64,000 bases of DNA from NCBI RefSeq assembly GCF_020991415.1, contig NZ_JAJMOY010000013.1, positions 1 to 64,000 on the forward strand, given 5' to 3'. The DNA comes from Flavobacterium sp. ENC (GTDB taxonomy: Bacteria > Bacteroidota > Bacteroidia > Flavobacteriales > Flavobacteriaceae). This document shows positions 43,518 to 52,225 of this stretch, piece by piece. The number at the start of each line of letters is the position of its first letter. Within the stretch, counting starts at the first letter, position 1. The notes beneath the pieces are model-generated. The model saw only the letters and a list, made by a program, of their open reading frames with translations, did not search any database and was not told where the DNA came from. Made by a program: the position numbers and the translations under genes.

Positions 43518-45761
43518 TTAATCAAACTTTGACTTCTGCTCTGTTTTTGGCCACGAATTATTGGTGACATCAATATCAGCAGTCATTAATTTTGGATCGA
43601 TCTGAATACTTTTGATGGCTTTTTCAGTTGCATACACTTTCTTAGCCGTATCATTGTTTTTTCTCCAGATTTGTGCCGGATACTGGAAGTTTTGCACAGA
43701 ACCATCTTCGTAAGTGATTTCTACCAAAATTGGCATGATCATTCCGCCTGGTTTGTTAAACTCTACCTCGTAAAAATACTTAGGCGATTTCAAACCTGCC
43801 TTTTCTTCTGCTGTAAAAGTCTGATCTATGTAATCTGCCAATAGTTTTACATCTTCTACTTTTAACGCTTTTTTCTTAGCGGTATTTACTTCGGCATTAT
43901 CTCCGGATACTAAGTAAACAAATGGTCCTTTTTCAAATCCGAAACGTCCTTTTCTAACTTTCACATCTTTAATATCAGCCGTTGGAGTATCGGAAACATA
44001 ATATTGCTTTACTTCCTTGATTCCGATATCTACAAAATCTGTTGAATAAAACCATCCTCTGAAAAACCAGTCTAAATCTACTGCAGAAGCATCTTCCATC
44101 GTTCTGAAGAAATCTTCAGGAGTCGGATGCTTGAATTTCCATCTGTTGGCATAGGTTCTGAACGCATAATCAAACAGTTCTCTTCCCATAATGACTTCTC
44201 TTAACATATTAAGTCCTGTAGCCGGTTTTCCGTAAGCGTTATTACCAAACTGCGCAATGGTTTCTGAATTTGACATAATTGGTTCTAAAAACTTTTGATC
44301 GCCGCTCATGTAAGGAACAATATTTTTCGCAGGACCACGTCTTGACGGGAAATTCGGATCTAATTCCTGTTCTGCCAAATACTCTAAAAATGAATTTAAA
44401 CCTTCGTCCATCCAGGTCCACTGACGTTCATCTGAATTTACAATCATCGGAAAGAAGGTGTGACCCACTTCGTGAATTACAACACCAATCATTCCGTTTT
44501 TAACTTCTTTACTGGTCACTCCATTTTCATCAGGACGTCCAAAATTCCAGCAAATCATCGGATATTCCATTCCCTGGTCTTCTGCAGAAACAGAAACTGC
44601 TTTTGGATATGGATAGTCGAAAGTATGTGAGGAATAACTTTTTAATGTATGAGCAACCGTCATCGTTGAAGTTTCTCCCCAAAGCGGATTTGCTTCTTTC
44701 GGATAAACAGATTCTGCCATCACTATTTTACCACCCAGTTTAACAGCCATTGCATCGTAAATGAATTTTCTTGAAGAAGCAATTCCGAAATCACGTACGT
44801 TTTTAGCACTGAATTTCCATGTTTTTTTCTTCTCAGAAAACCCTTTTTCTGTTGCTTCAGCTTCCGCCTGTGTTACAATTACCACTGGTTTATCAAATGA
44901 TTTTTGAGCCTGTTCGTAACGTTTTACCTGTTCTGCTGTAAAAACTTCAGCTCTGTTGGTTAACTCTCCGGTTGCATCAATCACGTGATCCGCAGGGACT
45001 GTAATGTTTACATCAAAATTTCCGAAAGGCAGCGCAAACTCCCCGCTTCCCCAGAATTGCATATTTTGCCATCCCTCAACATCGTTATAAACAGCCATTC
45101 TTGGATAGAACTGCGCAATTACGTATAATTTATTTCCGTCTTTTTCAAATAATTCATAACCGGAACGTCCGCCTTCTTTTCTGTAATTATTGATGTTGTA
45201 CCACCATTTTATAGCCAGTGCAATTTTCTCACCCGGTTTTAAAGGAGTCGCCAGGTTAATACGCATCATGGTTTCATTGATGGTATAGGACATTGGATTC
45301 CCTTTGGCATCTTTAACCTGTTCGATGTTAAAACCACGCTCTAAATCTTTCTTCAGATATTTGCCGGAAAACCCGTCAAGCGCTAAAACCTGATTTATTT
45401 TTTCGCTTTCAGCCAAAGAAGTCTGAGTATTTGCTTTGGCCTGATTCTGATCCAACTGAATCCATAAGTACTCTAAACTATCCGGAGAATTATTGGAGTA
45501 GGTAATAACTTCAGAACCCGTTAATTTTGAATTCTTATCATCTAATTCAATATCAATTTTGTAATCTGCCTGTTGTTGATAATAAGCAGGTCCTGGTGCA
45601 CCGGATGCTGTACGAAACATATTGGGCGTGGCCAGTAAATCATACATCTGGCTAAATTTGTTCGTATCATATTTACCTTGTTGTTTTGGGGCAACAGGCG
45701 CTGACTTCTCCTGAGCTATCATCATAGCAGGGAAAAGTAAGAATAAAGAAAGCTTCTTCAT
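43518..45761 (-). CDS. M1 family metallopeptidase
   Basis: A 747-residue exported aminopeptidase-like protein, started at the ATG at 45761 (MKKLSLFLLFPAMMIAQEKS), since a signal peptide begins there. The zinc site is HEVGH at 430-434 with Glu453 in WTWMDEGLNSF, and the substrate-binding motif takes the form GMEYP at 397-401 in place of GAMEN. The N-terminal beta domain and C-terminal catalytic fold are present. Probably periplasmic or outer-membrane associated, cleaving peptides. It is the last gene of an operon with three carboxypeptidase-regulatory-like proteins and a DUF6702 protein. Confidence 0.93.
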   Translation of the reverse strand: MKKLSLFLLFPAMMIAQEKSAPVAPKQQGKYDTNKFSQMYDLLATPNMFRTASGAPGPAYYQQQADYKIDIELDDKNSKLTGSEVITYSNNSPDSLEYLWIQLDQNQAKANTQTSLAESEKINQVLALDGFSGKYLKKDLERGFNIEQVKDAKGNPMSYTINETMMRINLATPLKPGEKIALAIKWWYNINNYRKEGGRSGYELFEKDGNKLYVIAQFYPRMAVYNDVEGWQNMQFWGSGEFALPFGNFDVNITVPADHVIDATGELTNRAEVFTAEQVKRYEQAQKSFDKPVVIVTQAEAEATEKGFSEKKKTWKFSAKNVRDFGIASSRKFIYDAMAVKLGGKIVMAESVYPKEANPLWGETSTMTVAHTLKSYSSHTFDYPYPKAVSVSAEDQGMEYPMICWNFGRPDENGVTSKEVKNGMIGVVIHEVGHTFFPMIVNSDERQWTWMDEGLNSFLEYLAEQELDPNFPSRRGPAKNIVPYMSGDQKFLEPIMSNSETIAQFGNNAYGKPATGLNMLREVIMGRELFDYAFRTYANRWKFKHPTPEDFFRTMEDASAVDLDWFFRGWFYSTDFVDIGIKEVKQYYVSDTPTADIKDVKVRKGRFGFEKGPFVYLVSGDNAEVNTAKKKALKVEDVKLLADYIDQTFTAEEKAGLKSPKYFYEVEFNKPGGMIMPILVEITYEDGSVQNFQYPAQIWRKNNDTAKKVYATEKAIKSIQIDPKLMTADIDVTNNSWPKTEQKSKFD

Positions 45762-45825
45762 AAATGCTTTTGGTTTTTTTTGAGGTTGTGAAAATAACAA
45801 TTAATATGATAATTCTACCTATCAA

Positions 45826-46332
45826 TTAATACTTTAACACTTCTTTCCTTGAAGATTCTGTAAAAAGAACACTCTTTTTTATTCCAAATGCTGAAACATG
45901 TGTAATATTTTGCTGCTCACCGTTCCAATCCACTAAAACAGAGTTCGAAATTTCGATTGTTTTGAATTTATCGATGTCTTTTATGCGCGAATAACAAACT
46001 AAAACATCACCTGCTTCTACTTCTTTAGACAGGAAAGTAATGGGTTTTAACTGACCGTCTGTCTTTACCGAAAAATTATCGGCAAGGTATTTTTTTAGTA
46101 ACTCAATATCTGCAGGGGTTTCCCTTTCTGTACCAATGAAGGTTTTTTTATGGTACTTTTTTTCCATTCCGTTATTCAGATCATCAACAAAAATACGGGA
46201 AGTAATCTGGATCATCTTTTTCCCGGTCACATAATTGACCTGAAAAACACCCATATAAAACTTATGAAAGGTAAATGCCGAAAGTGATAAAAATAAGATC
46301 CCGATTAACGGATAAACTAATTTATTTTTCAT
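45826..46332 (-). CDS. DUF6702 family protein
   Basis: A 168-residue protein with an N-terminal hydrophobic signal or anchor (about 5-21) followed by a beta-rich domain: KFYMGVFQVNYVTGKKMIQI near 24-43, SRIFVDDLNNGMEKK, and a C-terminal VSAFGIKKSVLFTES. This matches my memory of DUF6702, a Bacteroidetes family often encoded next to M1 peptidases. Function unknown. It overlaps the upstream gene by four bases and precedes the M1 peptidase by 64. Confidence 0.8.
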   Translation of the reverse strand: MKNKLVYPLIGILFLSLSAFTFHKFYMGVFQVNYVTGKKMIQITSRIFVDDLNNGMEKKYHKKTFIGTERETPADIELLKKYLADNFSVKTDGQLKPITFLSKEVEAGDVLVCYSRIKDIDKFKTIEISNSVLVDWNGEQQNITHVSAFGIKKSVLFTESSRKEVLKY

Positions 46333-47084
46333 TTTTGAATAATAGTAGCTTTTTTAAACTCTTTATTTTTATTGACCATGAAATCCATCAACTGGAATTT
46401 ATCATCCGGTTTTAAATATTTTTTTGATTCGGCATCGTTGGAGCAATACATTAAGAAAAGCTCAATTTCGTCCGGTTTTAAGTCTAATGTTTTACTGAAA
46501 AAATCAGGGGTGAAATTATCTTTTGCATATTCTGCAAATGCAATATCTGAAATCACATCTTCCTGTACATCCTCTTTTTTACGAAGCAACTTTTTTACAT
46601 CCTTAAAAATACGCACAAAATCAGTTCCGTATTTAATGGTCTGATCGGAGTACATCACTGTATTTTTCGCTGTAGACTGCCTATCATCTTCAAATTGCAT
46701 GTCTACAAATTTCTGAGACCCTCCATCCAGTGATTTTACTTTTAAATCCTTATGAACGACAACTTCTTTCAACTGATTATTAACTAAGTCAAGCTTTACT
46801 GAAAAAAGTACCTGAGAGCAGTCTTTTTCCGTTAAAACTATTTTTTTGGACTGAAAAGCCAAACCCGAAAACAAAAGCGTATCTTTTGGTTTCGCCATAA
46901 TATCAAACAATCCGCCAGCCCCGATAAACGTTCTGACATTCGCATTGATATTCATTACGTAACCACTCTCTATAGCAAGGAAGTCATTTAGTACCTGACC
47001 GTGTAATGATTTTCTTGAATTGCTCTGACCTAAAACGATTTGACAAAATAAGCACGCGATAAGTATTCCTAATTTATTTTTCAT
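46329..47084 (-). CDS. Carboxypeptidase-regulatory-like domain protein (copy 3)
   Basis: A 251-residue exported protein (signal about 1-19, ending VLGQ) with an N-terminal carboxypeptidase-regulatory-like beta sandwich (about 25-110: HGQVLNDFLAIESGYVMNIN, LFSGLAFQSKKIVL, LKEVVVHKDLK) as seen at the start of TonB-dependent receptors, but no receptor barrel follows. The C-terminal half is helical and is shared with the two neighbours, including IFKDVKKLLRKKEDV. It is the most diverged of three tandem paralogues. The ends overlap the next genes on both sides. Confidence 0.8.
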   Translation of the reverse strand: MKNKLGILIACLFCQIVLGQSNSRKSLHGQVLNDFLAIESGYVMNINANVRTFIGAGGLFDIMAKPKDTLLFSGLAFQSKKIVLTEKDCSQVLFSVKLDLVNNQLKEVVVHKDLKVKSLDGGSQKFVDMQFEDDRQSTAKNTVMYSDQTIKYGTDFVRIFKDVKKLLRKKEDVQEDVISDIAFAEYAKDNFTPDFFSKTLDLKPDEIELFLMYCSNDAESKKYLKPDDKFQLMDFMVNKNKEFKKATIIQK

Positions 47085-47805
47085 TTTCTAGAATTATTAA
47101 GTATTTTCTGGCTAGTTCGGTGATCAAAAACATGCTCATTGTTTTGTTCTTTGTATTCAAAGATACAGCAAATTCAGCATCATCCACACAATATAATTGA
47201 AATCCTTTTATATCAGCCAACGGAATTCTCAAACGATTCGTATAATAATCTTCTTCAAAAAGATATTCTATTTTTCTGAAAAGAGCTTCTCTTTTCCCTA
47301 CATTAACTTCTTTTTTCAACATAGTAGTCCGACCCGAAATAGCATTCAGCAAGTTATCTACCGAAGTTGAAGTTGCGGTATACACTTTTCTTTCAGCCGG
47401 CGTATATTTTTTTTGCCCATACGGAATAACCCCTAAATTTTCAGCGGTAATATTGGCATTTTCGTTTACAATTACTTCTTTTAACTCCACTTCGTTTGCC
47501 GTCATCTTAATCAAAAGCAAAGTCCCGTTGACATCTTCTGCAGTAATTCGCCGTTTAACCGGATCTAAATTAACAGCTGAAAAAATCAGTACATCACCTT
47601 CTTTGACAATAATCGAAAATTTACCCTCTTTGTCTGAAACTGTTGAAACCTGAGTGGTATTATTAATAATGTTGACGCCTTCAACTGTTACAGACTGTTC
47701 CATAACCTGCCCCTGGATTTCTTTTGATACAGACGACTGGCCAAAACTAATTTCGGCAATTAATAAAAACAGGGTCAGTAAAATATTATTTGTTTTCAAT
47801 GGCAA
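47074..47805 (-). CDS. Carboxypeptidase-regulatory-like domain protein (copy 2)
   Basis: A 243-residue exported protein (signal about 1-22, ending SFGQ). The regulatory-like beta sandwich covers about 28-115 (IQGQVMEQSVTVEGVNIINN, SDKEGKFSIIVKEGDVLIFS), followed by LKEVIVNENANITAENLGVI and a helical part with KKYTPAERKVYTATSTSVDN and LLNAISGRTTMLKKEVNVGK that closely matches copy 1. It overlaps copy 1 by 20 bases and copy 3 by 11. It is likely anchored or secreted to the periplasm; partner unknown. Confidence 0.85.
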   Translation of the reverse strand: MPLKTNNILLTLFLLIAEISFGQSSVSKEIQGQVMEQSVTVEGVNIINNTTQVSTVSDKEGKFSIIVKEGDVLIFSAVNLDPVKRRITAEDVNGTLLLIKMTANEVELKEVIVNENANITAENLGVIPYGQKKYTPAERKVYTATSTSVDNLLNAISGRTTMLKKEVNVGKREALFRKIEYLFEEDYYTNRLRIPLADIKGFQLYCVDDAEFAVSLNTKNKTMSMFLITELARKYLIILENEK

Positions 47806-48553
47806 GTATTTCTTTATATTTCACCGCTAATTCTCCCAGCAAAAATTCAGTTGATGTTTTATTTTTAGTATTCAATACAACCGTAAATTTATCATTATCA
47901 ACAGCGTAGTACTCAAATCCTTTTACATATTCGGCAGGAATTGAAAGTCTGTTTACAAAATGGTCAAGACTAAACATACTTTCCAGAAGTTTCATAAAAA
48001 ATTCTTTCTTCTCTACTGCCACTTCTTTTTTTAACATTGCGGTCCTGCCTGAAAGAAAATTCAGCAAAGGGTCTGCCGAAATTGATCCTCCGGCCATAGT
48101 TCCGGCATTTGCTGTTGGATTCAGGGCAGTAGCGGTATGTAATTTCCTTTCGGCTTCTGTATAGGATTTCTGCCCTTGCGGAATAATCCCTAACGAAACT
48201 GCATTGATATTATTATAATTCCGAACAATTACCTCCTGCAGCTGATGAATTACCGGATTTAATTTTACAGTAAAATTGAGATCCGAAAAATTTTCCGCTG
48301 TCAGTAAAGTTCTGTTTTCTTTAAATTGTATAGAAGAAAAGACAAGTGTGTCGCCTGCTTTAGCCTTGATCGAAAAGGTTCCGTCTGCATTCGTTGTAAC
48401 CATGTTTTCTGTTTCAGCATTTACCACATAAACACCTTCCAGATCATAGGTGTTAGACGCTATCTTTCCGTTAATAATGATGCGTTCCTGATTTTGCCCC
48501 CATACAGTCTGGCCCAAAACAATAATAAAAAGACATAAAAACTTATCGCTCAA
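47786..48553 (-). CDS. Carboxypeptidase-regulatory-like domain protein (copy 1)
   Basis: A 255-residue exported protein (signal about 1-19, ending VWGQ). Its beta sandwich (about 25-112) has INGKIASNTYDLEGVYVVNA and TFSIKAKAGDTLVFSSIQFK, then LQEVIVRNYNNINAVSLGII. The C-terminal half shares SYTEAERKLHTATALNP and LLNFLSGRTAMLKKEVAVEK with copy 2. As first gene of the operon it probably carries the promoter in the 163-base spacer to pepE. Three such paralogues in a row, none with a receptor barrel, suggest a duplicated accessory module of the M1 peptidase locus. Confidence 0.85.
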   Translation of the reverse strand: MSDKFLCLFIIVLGQTVWGQNQERIIINGKIASNTYDLEGVYVVNAETENMVTTNADGTFSIKAKAGDTLVFSSIQFKENRTLLTAENFSDLNFTVKLNPVIHQLQEVIVRNYNNINAVSLGIIPQGQKSYTEAERKLHTATALNPTANAGTMAGGSISADPLLNFLSGRTAMLKKEVAVEKKEFFMKLLESMFSLDHFVNRLSIPAEYVKGFEYYAVDNDKFTVVLNTKNKTSTEFLLGELAVKYKEILAIENK

Positions 48554-48716
48554 AATAAAAAAAATTAGATTTATTCTTAAAAGTGTAAAAATATCTTAAT
48601 GTCTTCCAAATTTAATACTAACGGCTTGGTAAAAATATGTTAATTAAAGTTTGGAATTCCAATATGAAAAAGGAGTTTTTAATATCTTTAGCAGCATCAA
48701 TATGAGTTAAAATTTT

Positions 48717-49424
48717 ATGAAAAGCATTATCATCGCCAGCACTTCTACACTTCACGGAGGCAGTTATTTAGAATATTTATTACCTACATTAAAACAACAT
48801 TTCTCCAACTGCAAAAGCATTTTATTTATTCCGTTCGCGAGACCAGGCGGAATAACACATGATGCATACACTGAAAAAGTAGCCGCCGCATTTGCATCAA
48901 TCGATATTTCCGTAAAAGGGATTCATGAATTTGAAAATCCGGAAAACGCTGTAAAAAATGCGGAAGGTATTTTTACAGGAGGCGGAAATACTTTTCTGCT
49001 GGTGACACAATTATACCAACAAAACATCATGCAGGTTCTTTCTGAAACAGTAAAGAGCGGGACGCCTTATTTAGGAACCAGCGCCGGAAGCAATATTTGT
49101 GGTTTATCAATGCAAACCACCAATGACATGCCTATTGTTTACCCTCCCAGTTTTCAGACTTTAGGATTAATTCCCTTCAATCTAAATCCACATTATTTAG
49201 ATCCCGAAGCACAATCCAAACATATGGGAGAAACCCGTGAAACGAGAATTAAAGAATTTCACGCTTTCAATTCCATTCCGGTTTTAGGATTACGGGAAGG
49301 AAGCTGGCTGGACGTAAAAGGAAATAAAATAACTTTAAAAGGCACATTACAAGCAAGGCTTTTTAAACAGAATGAAACACCTGAGGAATTAGAAACAGAA
49401 AGCGACCTGAGCAATCTGAACTAA
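48717..49424 (+). CDS. pepE: Dipeptidase PepE (peptidase S51)
   Basis: A 235-residue cytoplasmic aspartyl dipeptidase hydrolysing dipeptides with N-terminal Asp. The catalytic Ser lies in the GTSAGSNI nucleophile elbow near 121, with GIFTGGGNTFLL upstream (about 83-94) and NLNPHYLDPEAQSKHMGETR near 160-179 supplying the His. The length matches PepE. Divergent from the carboxypeptidase-regulatory operon. Two diverged inverted-repeat arms begin nine bases after its stop codon. Confidence 0.93.
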   Translation: MKSIIIASTSTLHGGSYLEYLLPTLKQHFSNCKSILFIPFARPGGITHDAYTEKVAAAFASIDISVKGIHEFENPENAVKNAEGIFTGGGNTFLLVTQLYQQNIMQVLSETVKSGTPYLGTSAGSNICGLSMQTTNDMPIVYPPSFQTLGLIPFNLNPHYLDPEAQSKHMGETRETRIKEFHAFNSIPVLGLREGSWLDVKGNKITLKGTLQARLFKQNETPEELETESDLSNLN

Positions 49425-49432
49425 CTTTTCAA

Positions 49433-49736
49433 ACCATATAAGTGATGTAAGTTCATTTAAGCAAGAATACCAAAGAGCTCAATCATCCAAAAGAACTTTA
49501 AGAAAAAAGGAATGCCACGCTTTTTACTCGTAGCTTTTATAAACAAAGCTAAAAATCCCTATAGCTGTACTGATTATAGCAATTTAGCTTTGCGAACTTT
49601 GCATTATTTTAAGGCATTCTCAGATAAAAATTTTGCGTTCTTTGCGGTAAAAATAATTAGTACTTGTATTATTGTGTTTTCCACAACATTTAGTGTTGAT
49701 CAAAAACTTATAATAACTTACATCACATATATGGTT
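49433..49736. repeat. Inverted-repeat pair of the ACCATATAAGTGATGTAAG type
   Basis: Arm 49433-49453 and arm 49715-49735 match as reverse complements in 20 of 21 positions. The same arms occur at 61138-61208, including the downstream TTCATTTAAGC tail. The interior (about 260 bases) has no convincing gene, but holds two direct TTTGCG..CTTTGC words (49588-49602, 49630-49650) resembling the GxxExxY-type arms, so it may be a decayed cassette. This is the content of the 49425-49786 spacer. Confidence 0.75.
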
Positions 49737-49747
49737 AAAAAAAAGCA

Positions 49748-49783
49748 TAAAAAAATCCCCAAACAATTTGTTTGAGGATTTTA
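49748..49783 (-). terminator. Terminator of the first tRNA-Gly
   Basis: On the minus strand AAAATCCTCAAAC pairs with GTTTGGGGATTTT around AAATT, followed by T, just past the tRNA 3' end. Confidence 0.75.
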
Positions 49784-49786
49784 AAG

Positions 49787-49859
<73 letters not shown>

Positions 49860-49871
49860 ATTAACAGGGTG

Positions 49872-49879
49872 CAAATGTA
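49872..49879 (-). promoter_or_regulatory. -7 element of tRNA-Gly copy 1
   Basis: TACATTTG on the minus strand matches TAnnTTTG and lies 12 bases upstream of the mature tRNA. Confidence 0.5.
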
Positions 49880-49928
49880 AACAATTAAATCATTTAAAAA
49901 AATAAAAATCAATAATTATTTAACTTTG

Positions 49929-49962
49929 ATAAAAAAACCGAAACAATTAAGCTTCGGTTTTT
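49929..49962 (-). terminator. Terminator of the second tRNA-Gly
   Basis: AAAACCGAAGC on the minus strand pairs with the downstream TTTCGGTTTT and is followed by T, three bases past the tRNA 3' end. Confidence 0.75.
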
Positions 49963-49964
49963 AG

Positions 49965-50037
<73 letters not shown>

Positions 50038-50085
50038 ATTACTGGTGCAAATATAAAAAACATTACTGGTGCAAATATAAAAAAT
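50038..50085 (-). promoter_or_regulatory. Duplicated promoter block upstream of tRNA-Gly copy 2
   Basis: A 24-base unit is repeated in tandem (50038-50061 and 50062-50085); each contains TATATTTG on the minus strand (50055-50048 and 50079-50072), a TAnnTTTG match. The near copy lies ten bases from the tRNA, so two overlapping start sites are possible. Confidence 0.55.
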
Positions 50086-50195
50086 AAGTTAAGTTCAAAA
50101 CAAGCTTTTTTTCAAAAAAAATCAATTAAAAATCACAATTTTCCATAACGCATTTAAAATTAAAAAGTTATATATTTATTTTATTTCAACAAAAC

Positions 50196-50631
50196 ATGAA
50201 TATCAGTAGAGAAATACCTTCAAAAGAAACTTATCTTGTACACCATCCCGTTTTAAGAAAAGGAAAACCGACAGAAAGTTGCACCTTTGAGATTGACGAT
50301 TTAAAAACCACACATCATTTGGCCTGTTTTTTGACAATGATTTAATAGGAATTATTTCGTTATACTCAGAATCAACACTACCTTTGCCGAAAAAAGTCAG
50401 TCTCAGATTCGCGGAATGACGGTTTTAGAGCAACATCAGAAAAAAAGGAATTGACAAAGCTCTGGTAAAACATTGCAAAAAATATTGCCTGAAAAAAAAT
50501 ATGGAACTGATTAGCATTAACGCCAGAGCAGCTGCTGTTGAATTTTACCAGAACTAAATTACAAAACCGTTCGCGAAGCATCTGAGATCAAAGATTTTGG
50601 CGAACATTATTTAATGCTTAAAAAATTATAA
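50196..50631 (+). pseudogene. Decayed GNAT acetyltransferase
   Basis: Reading across frames gives a continuous GNAT-like protein: MNISREIPSKETYLVHHPVL, then after a frameshift FFDNDLIGIISLYSES, then QIRGMTVLEQHQKK, then GIDKALVKHCKKYCLKKN with INARAAAVEFYQ, then NYKTVREASEIKDFGEHYLM. At least three frame changes and internal stops break it, so it cannot make the full enzyme. The acetyl-CoA loop QIRGMTVLEQHQKKGIG is split by one of them. Its end lies one base before the L,D-transpeptidase start codon. The frames were translated by eye. Confidence 0.8.
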
Positions 50632-50632
50632 C

Positions 50633-52225
50633 ATGAAGAAACTTTCTCTTTTATTGGTATTATGCATTCTGATCGGCTGTAAAGACGACAAGCCAAAAGC
50701 TATCCCTGTAAAAAAAAGCCAGCCTGCAATCATACTCACTGATGAAAGAACAGTTCAAATCGATACTGCAAAAATTAACGCTTTTAAAAGCGAGACACTC
50801 AAACAATTTTATAATTCTTCTGACAACAAAACGGTGTGGGGAAATCTTAAGAAAAGAACTTACATTTTATCTTTGTTAAAAAAATCAGACGAACTAGGTT
50901 TAAATCCAGGCGATTACAAAATAGATAAACTGGAAAAACTGGAAAAACGAATTGGTTTACTCAGCGATTCTGATTTAGTGACGTATGACATATTGCTAAC
51001 TTATAATTTTGAATTATACCTCACCCATTTGTACAAAGGGAAATTAGACCCAAAAAAATTATATGGCAACTGGGATCTGGCAGAGAAAACTTTTGATATA
51101 AACAACGCGCTGATAAAAGCATTCAATAAAAACAAACTGGACAGTATTGTGGATAATTTCCAGTCTAAAGCAGACACTTACAAGCAATTATTGAAAGCCC
51201 TTAAAATCATTAATACTTATCCGGAGGATAAAATCGGAACTATACAATCTGCAGAGAAAATAACGTTACATGATACTAATCCTGCTGTAGTAAACATCAA
51301 AAAAAGGCTTTTATTCTGGAAAGACATGTCGGGAAGAAGTGACAGCCTGACCAAAATTTACGACCAGAAAACTTTCGAGGCGATCAAAAAATTTCAGGAA
51401 AGACACGGTTTAGCTGCTGATGGGGTAATTGGGGCAGGAACCATAAGTGCTTTAAATTTTTCGAAAACCAAAAGAAAGGAACAAATCATTGCCAATTTAG
51501 AACGCTGGAGATGGTATAATAATGAATTTGCCGAAAATTATTTTATTATCAACATTCCGGACTACAGTTTAAATGTTGTGGAAAGCAAAGACACTACCCT
51601 GGTCCGAAACGTAGTCGTTGGAACCAGTAAAAGAAGAACACCGGTTATAACCTCTAAGCTTAAAACAGTAGTTTTTAACCCCACCTGGACGGTTCCTCCT
51701 ACAATCTTAAAGGAAGACGTGGTTCCTGCAATGAAACGCAACCGAAACTATCTGGCTAAAAAGAACATTACTATATATGACAGCTCCGGAAATGTGGTAG
51801 AACCGTCCGCTTGGAATGAAAAGAATCCCGGTAAATACCGCTATGTACAAAGTCCGGGTTATAACAATTCATTAGGGTTAATGAAAATATTGTTCCCGAA
51901 CCACCACAGCGTGTACCTGCATGATACCAATCATCGGAATTATTTCGAAAGAAGCAACCGTTCGTTAAGTTCCGGATGTGTGCGTATCGAAAATCCGTTG
52001 GAACTGGCACAGCATATTTTAGATTCTTCAGATCAGTCAGTAAGCTGGTCGAAGGAAAAAATTGACTCTATTATTGAGACTAAAAAAACCGTCAATATTA
52101 AAATCAGAAAAAAATATGCCTTATACCAATGGTACTGGACCGCATGGAGCAAAAAAAATCAGCTCATTTTCAGAGCTGATATTTATAATTTAGATTCGGA
52201 TTTGTATGCTAAACTAAGAAATTAG
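50633..52225 (+). CDS. L,D-transpeptidase with peptidoglycan-binding domain (YcbB-like)
   Basis: A 530-residue lipoprotein (LIGC, Cys16). It has an N-terminal scaffold domain, a PG_binding_1 repeat at about 218-275 (VNIKKRLLFWKDMSG, FEAIKKFQERHGLAADGVIG), and a YkuD catalytic domain at about 300-460 with HDTNHRNYF and SSGCVRIENP, in which Cys449 is the nucleophile. Such enzymes form 3-3 cross-links or attach proteins to peptidoglycan. It follows the GNAT pseudogene by one base and overlaps the convergent second L,D-transpeptidase by 12. Confidence 0.93.
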   Translation: MKKLSLLLVLCILIGCKDDKPKAIPVKKSQPAIILTDERTVQIDTAKINAFKSETLKQFYNSSDNKTVWGNLKKRTYILSLLKKSDELGLNPGDYKIDKLEKLEKRIGLLSDSDLVTYDILLTYNFELYLTHLYKGKLDPKKLYGNWDLAEKTFDINNALIKAFNKNKLDSIVDNFQSKADTYKQLLKALKIINTYPEDKIGTIQSAEKITLHDTNPAVVNIKKRLLFWKDMSGRSDSLTKIYDQKTFEAIKKFQERHGLAADGVIGAGTISALNFSKTKRKEQIIANLERWRWYNNEFAENYFIINIPDYSLNVVESKDTTLVRNVVVGTSKRRTPVITSKLKTVVFNPTWTVPPTILKEDVVPAMKRNRNYLAKKNITIYDSSGNVVEPSAWNEKNPGKYRYVQSPGYNNSLGLMKILFPNHHSVYLHDTNHRNYFERSNRSLSSGCVRIENPLELAQHILDSSDQSVSWSKEKIDSIIETKKTVNIKIRKKYALYQWYWTAWSKKNQLIFRADIYNLDSDLYAKLRN

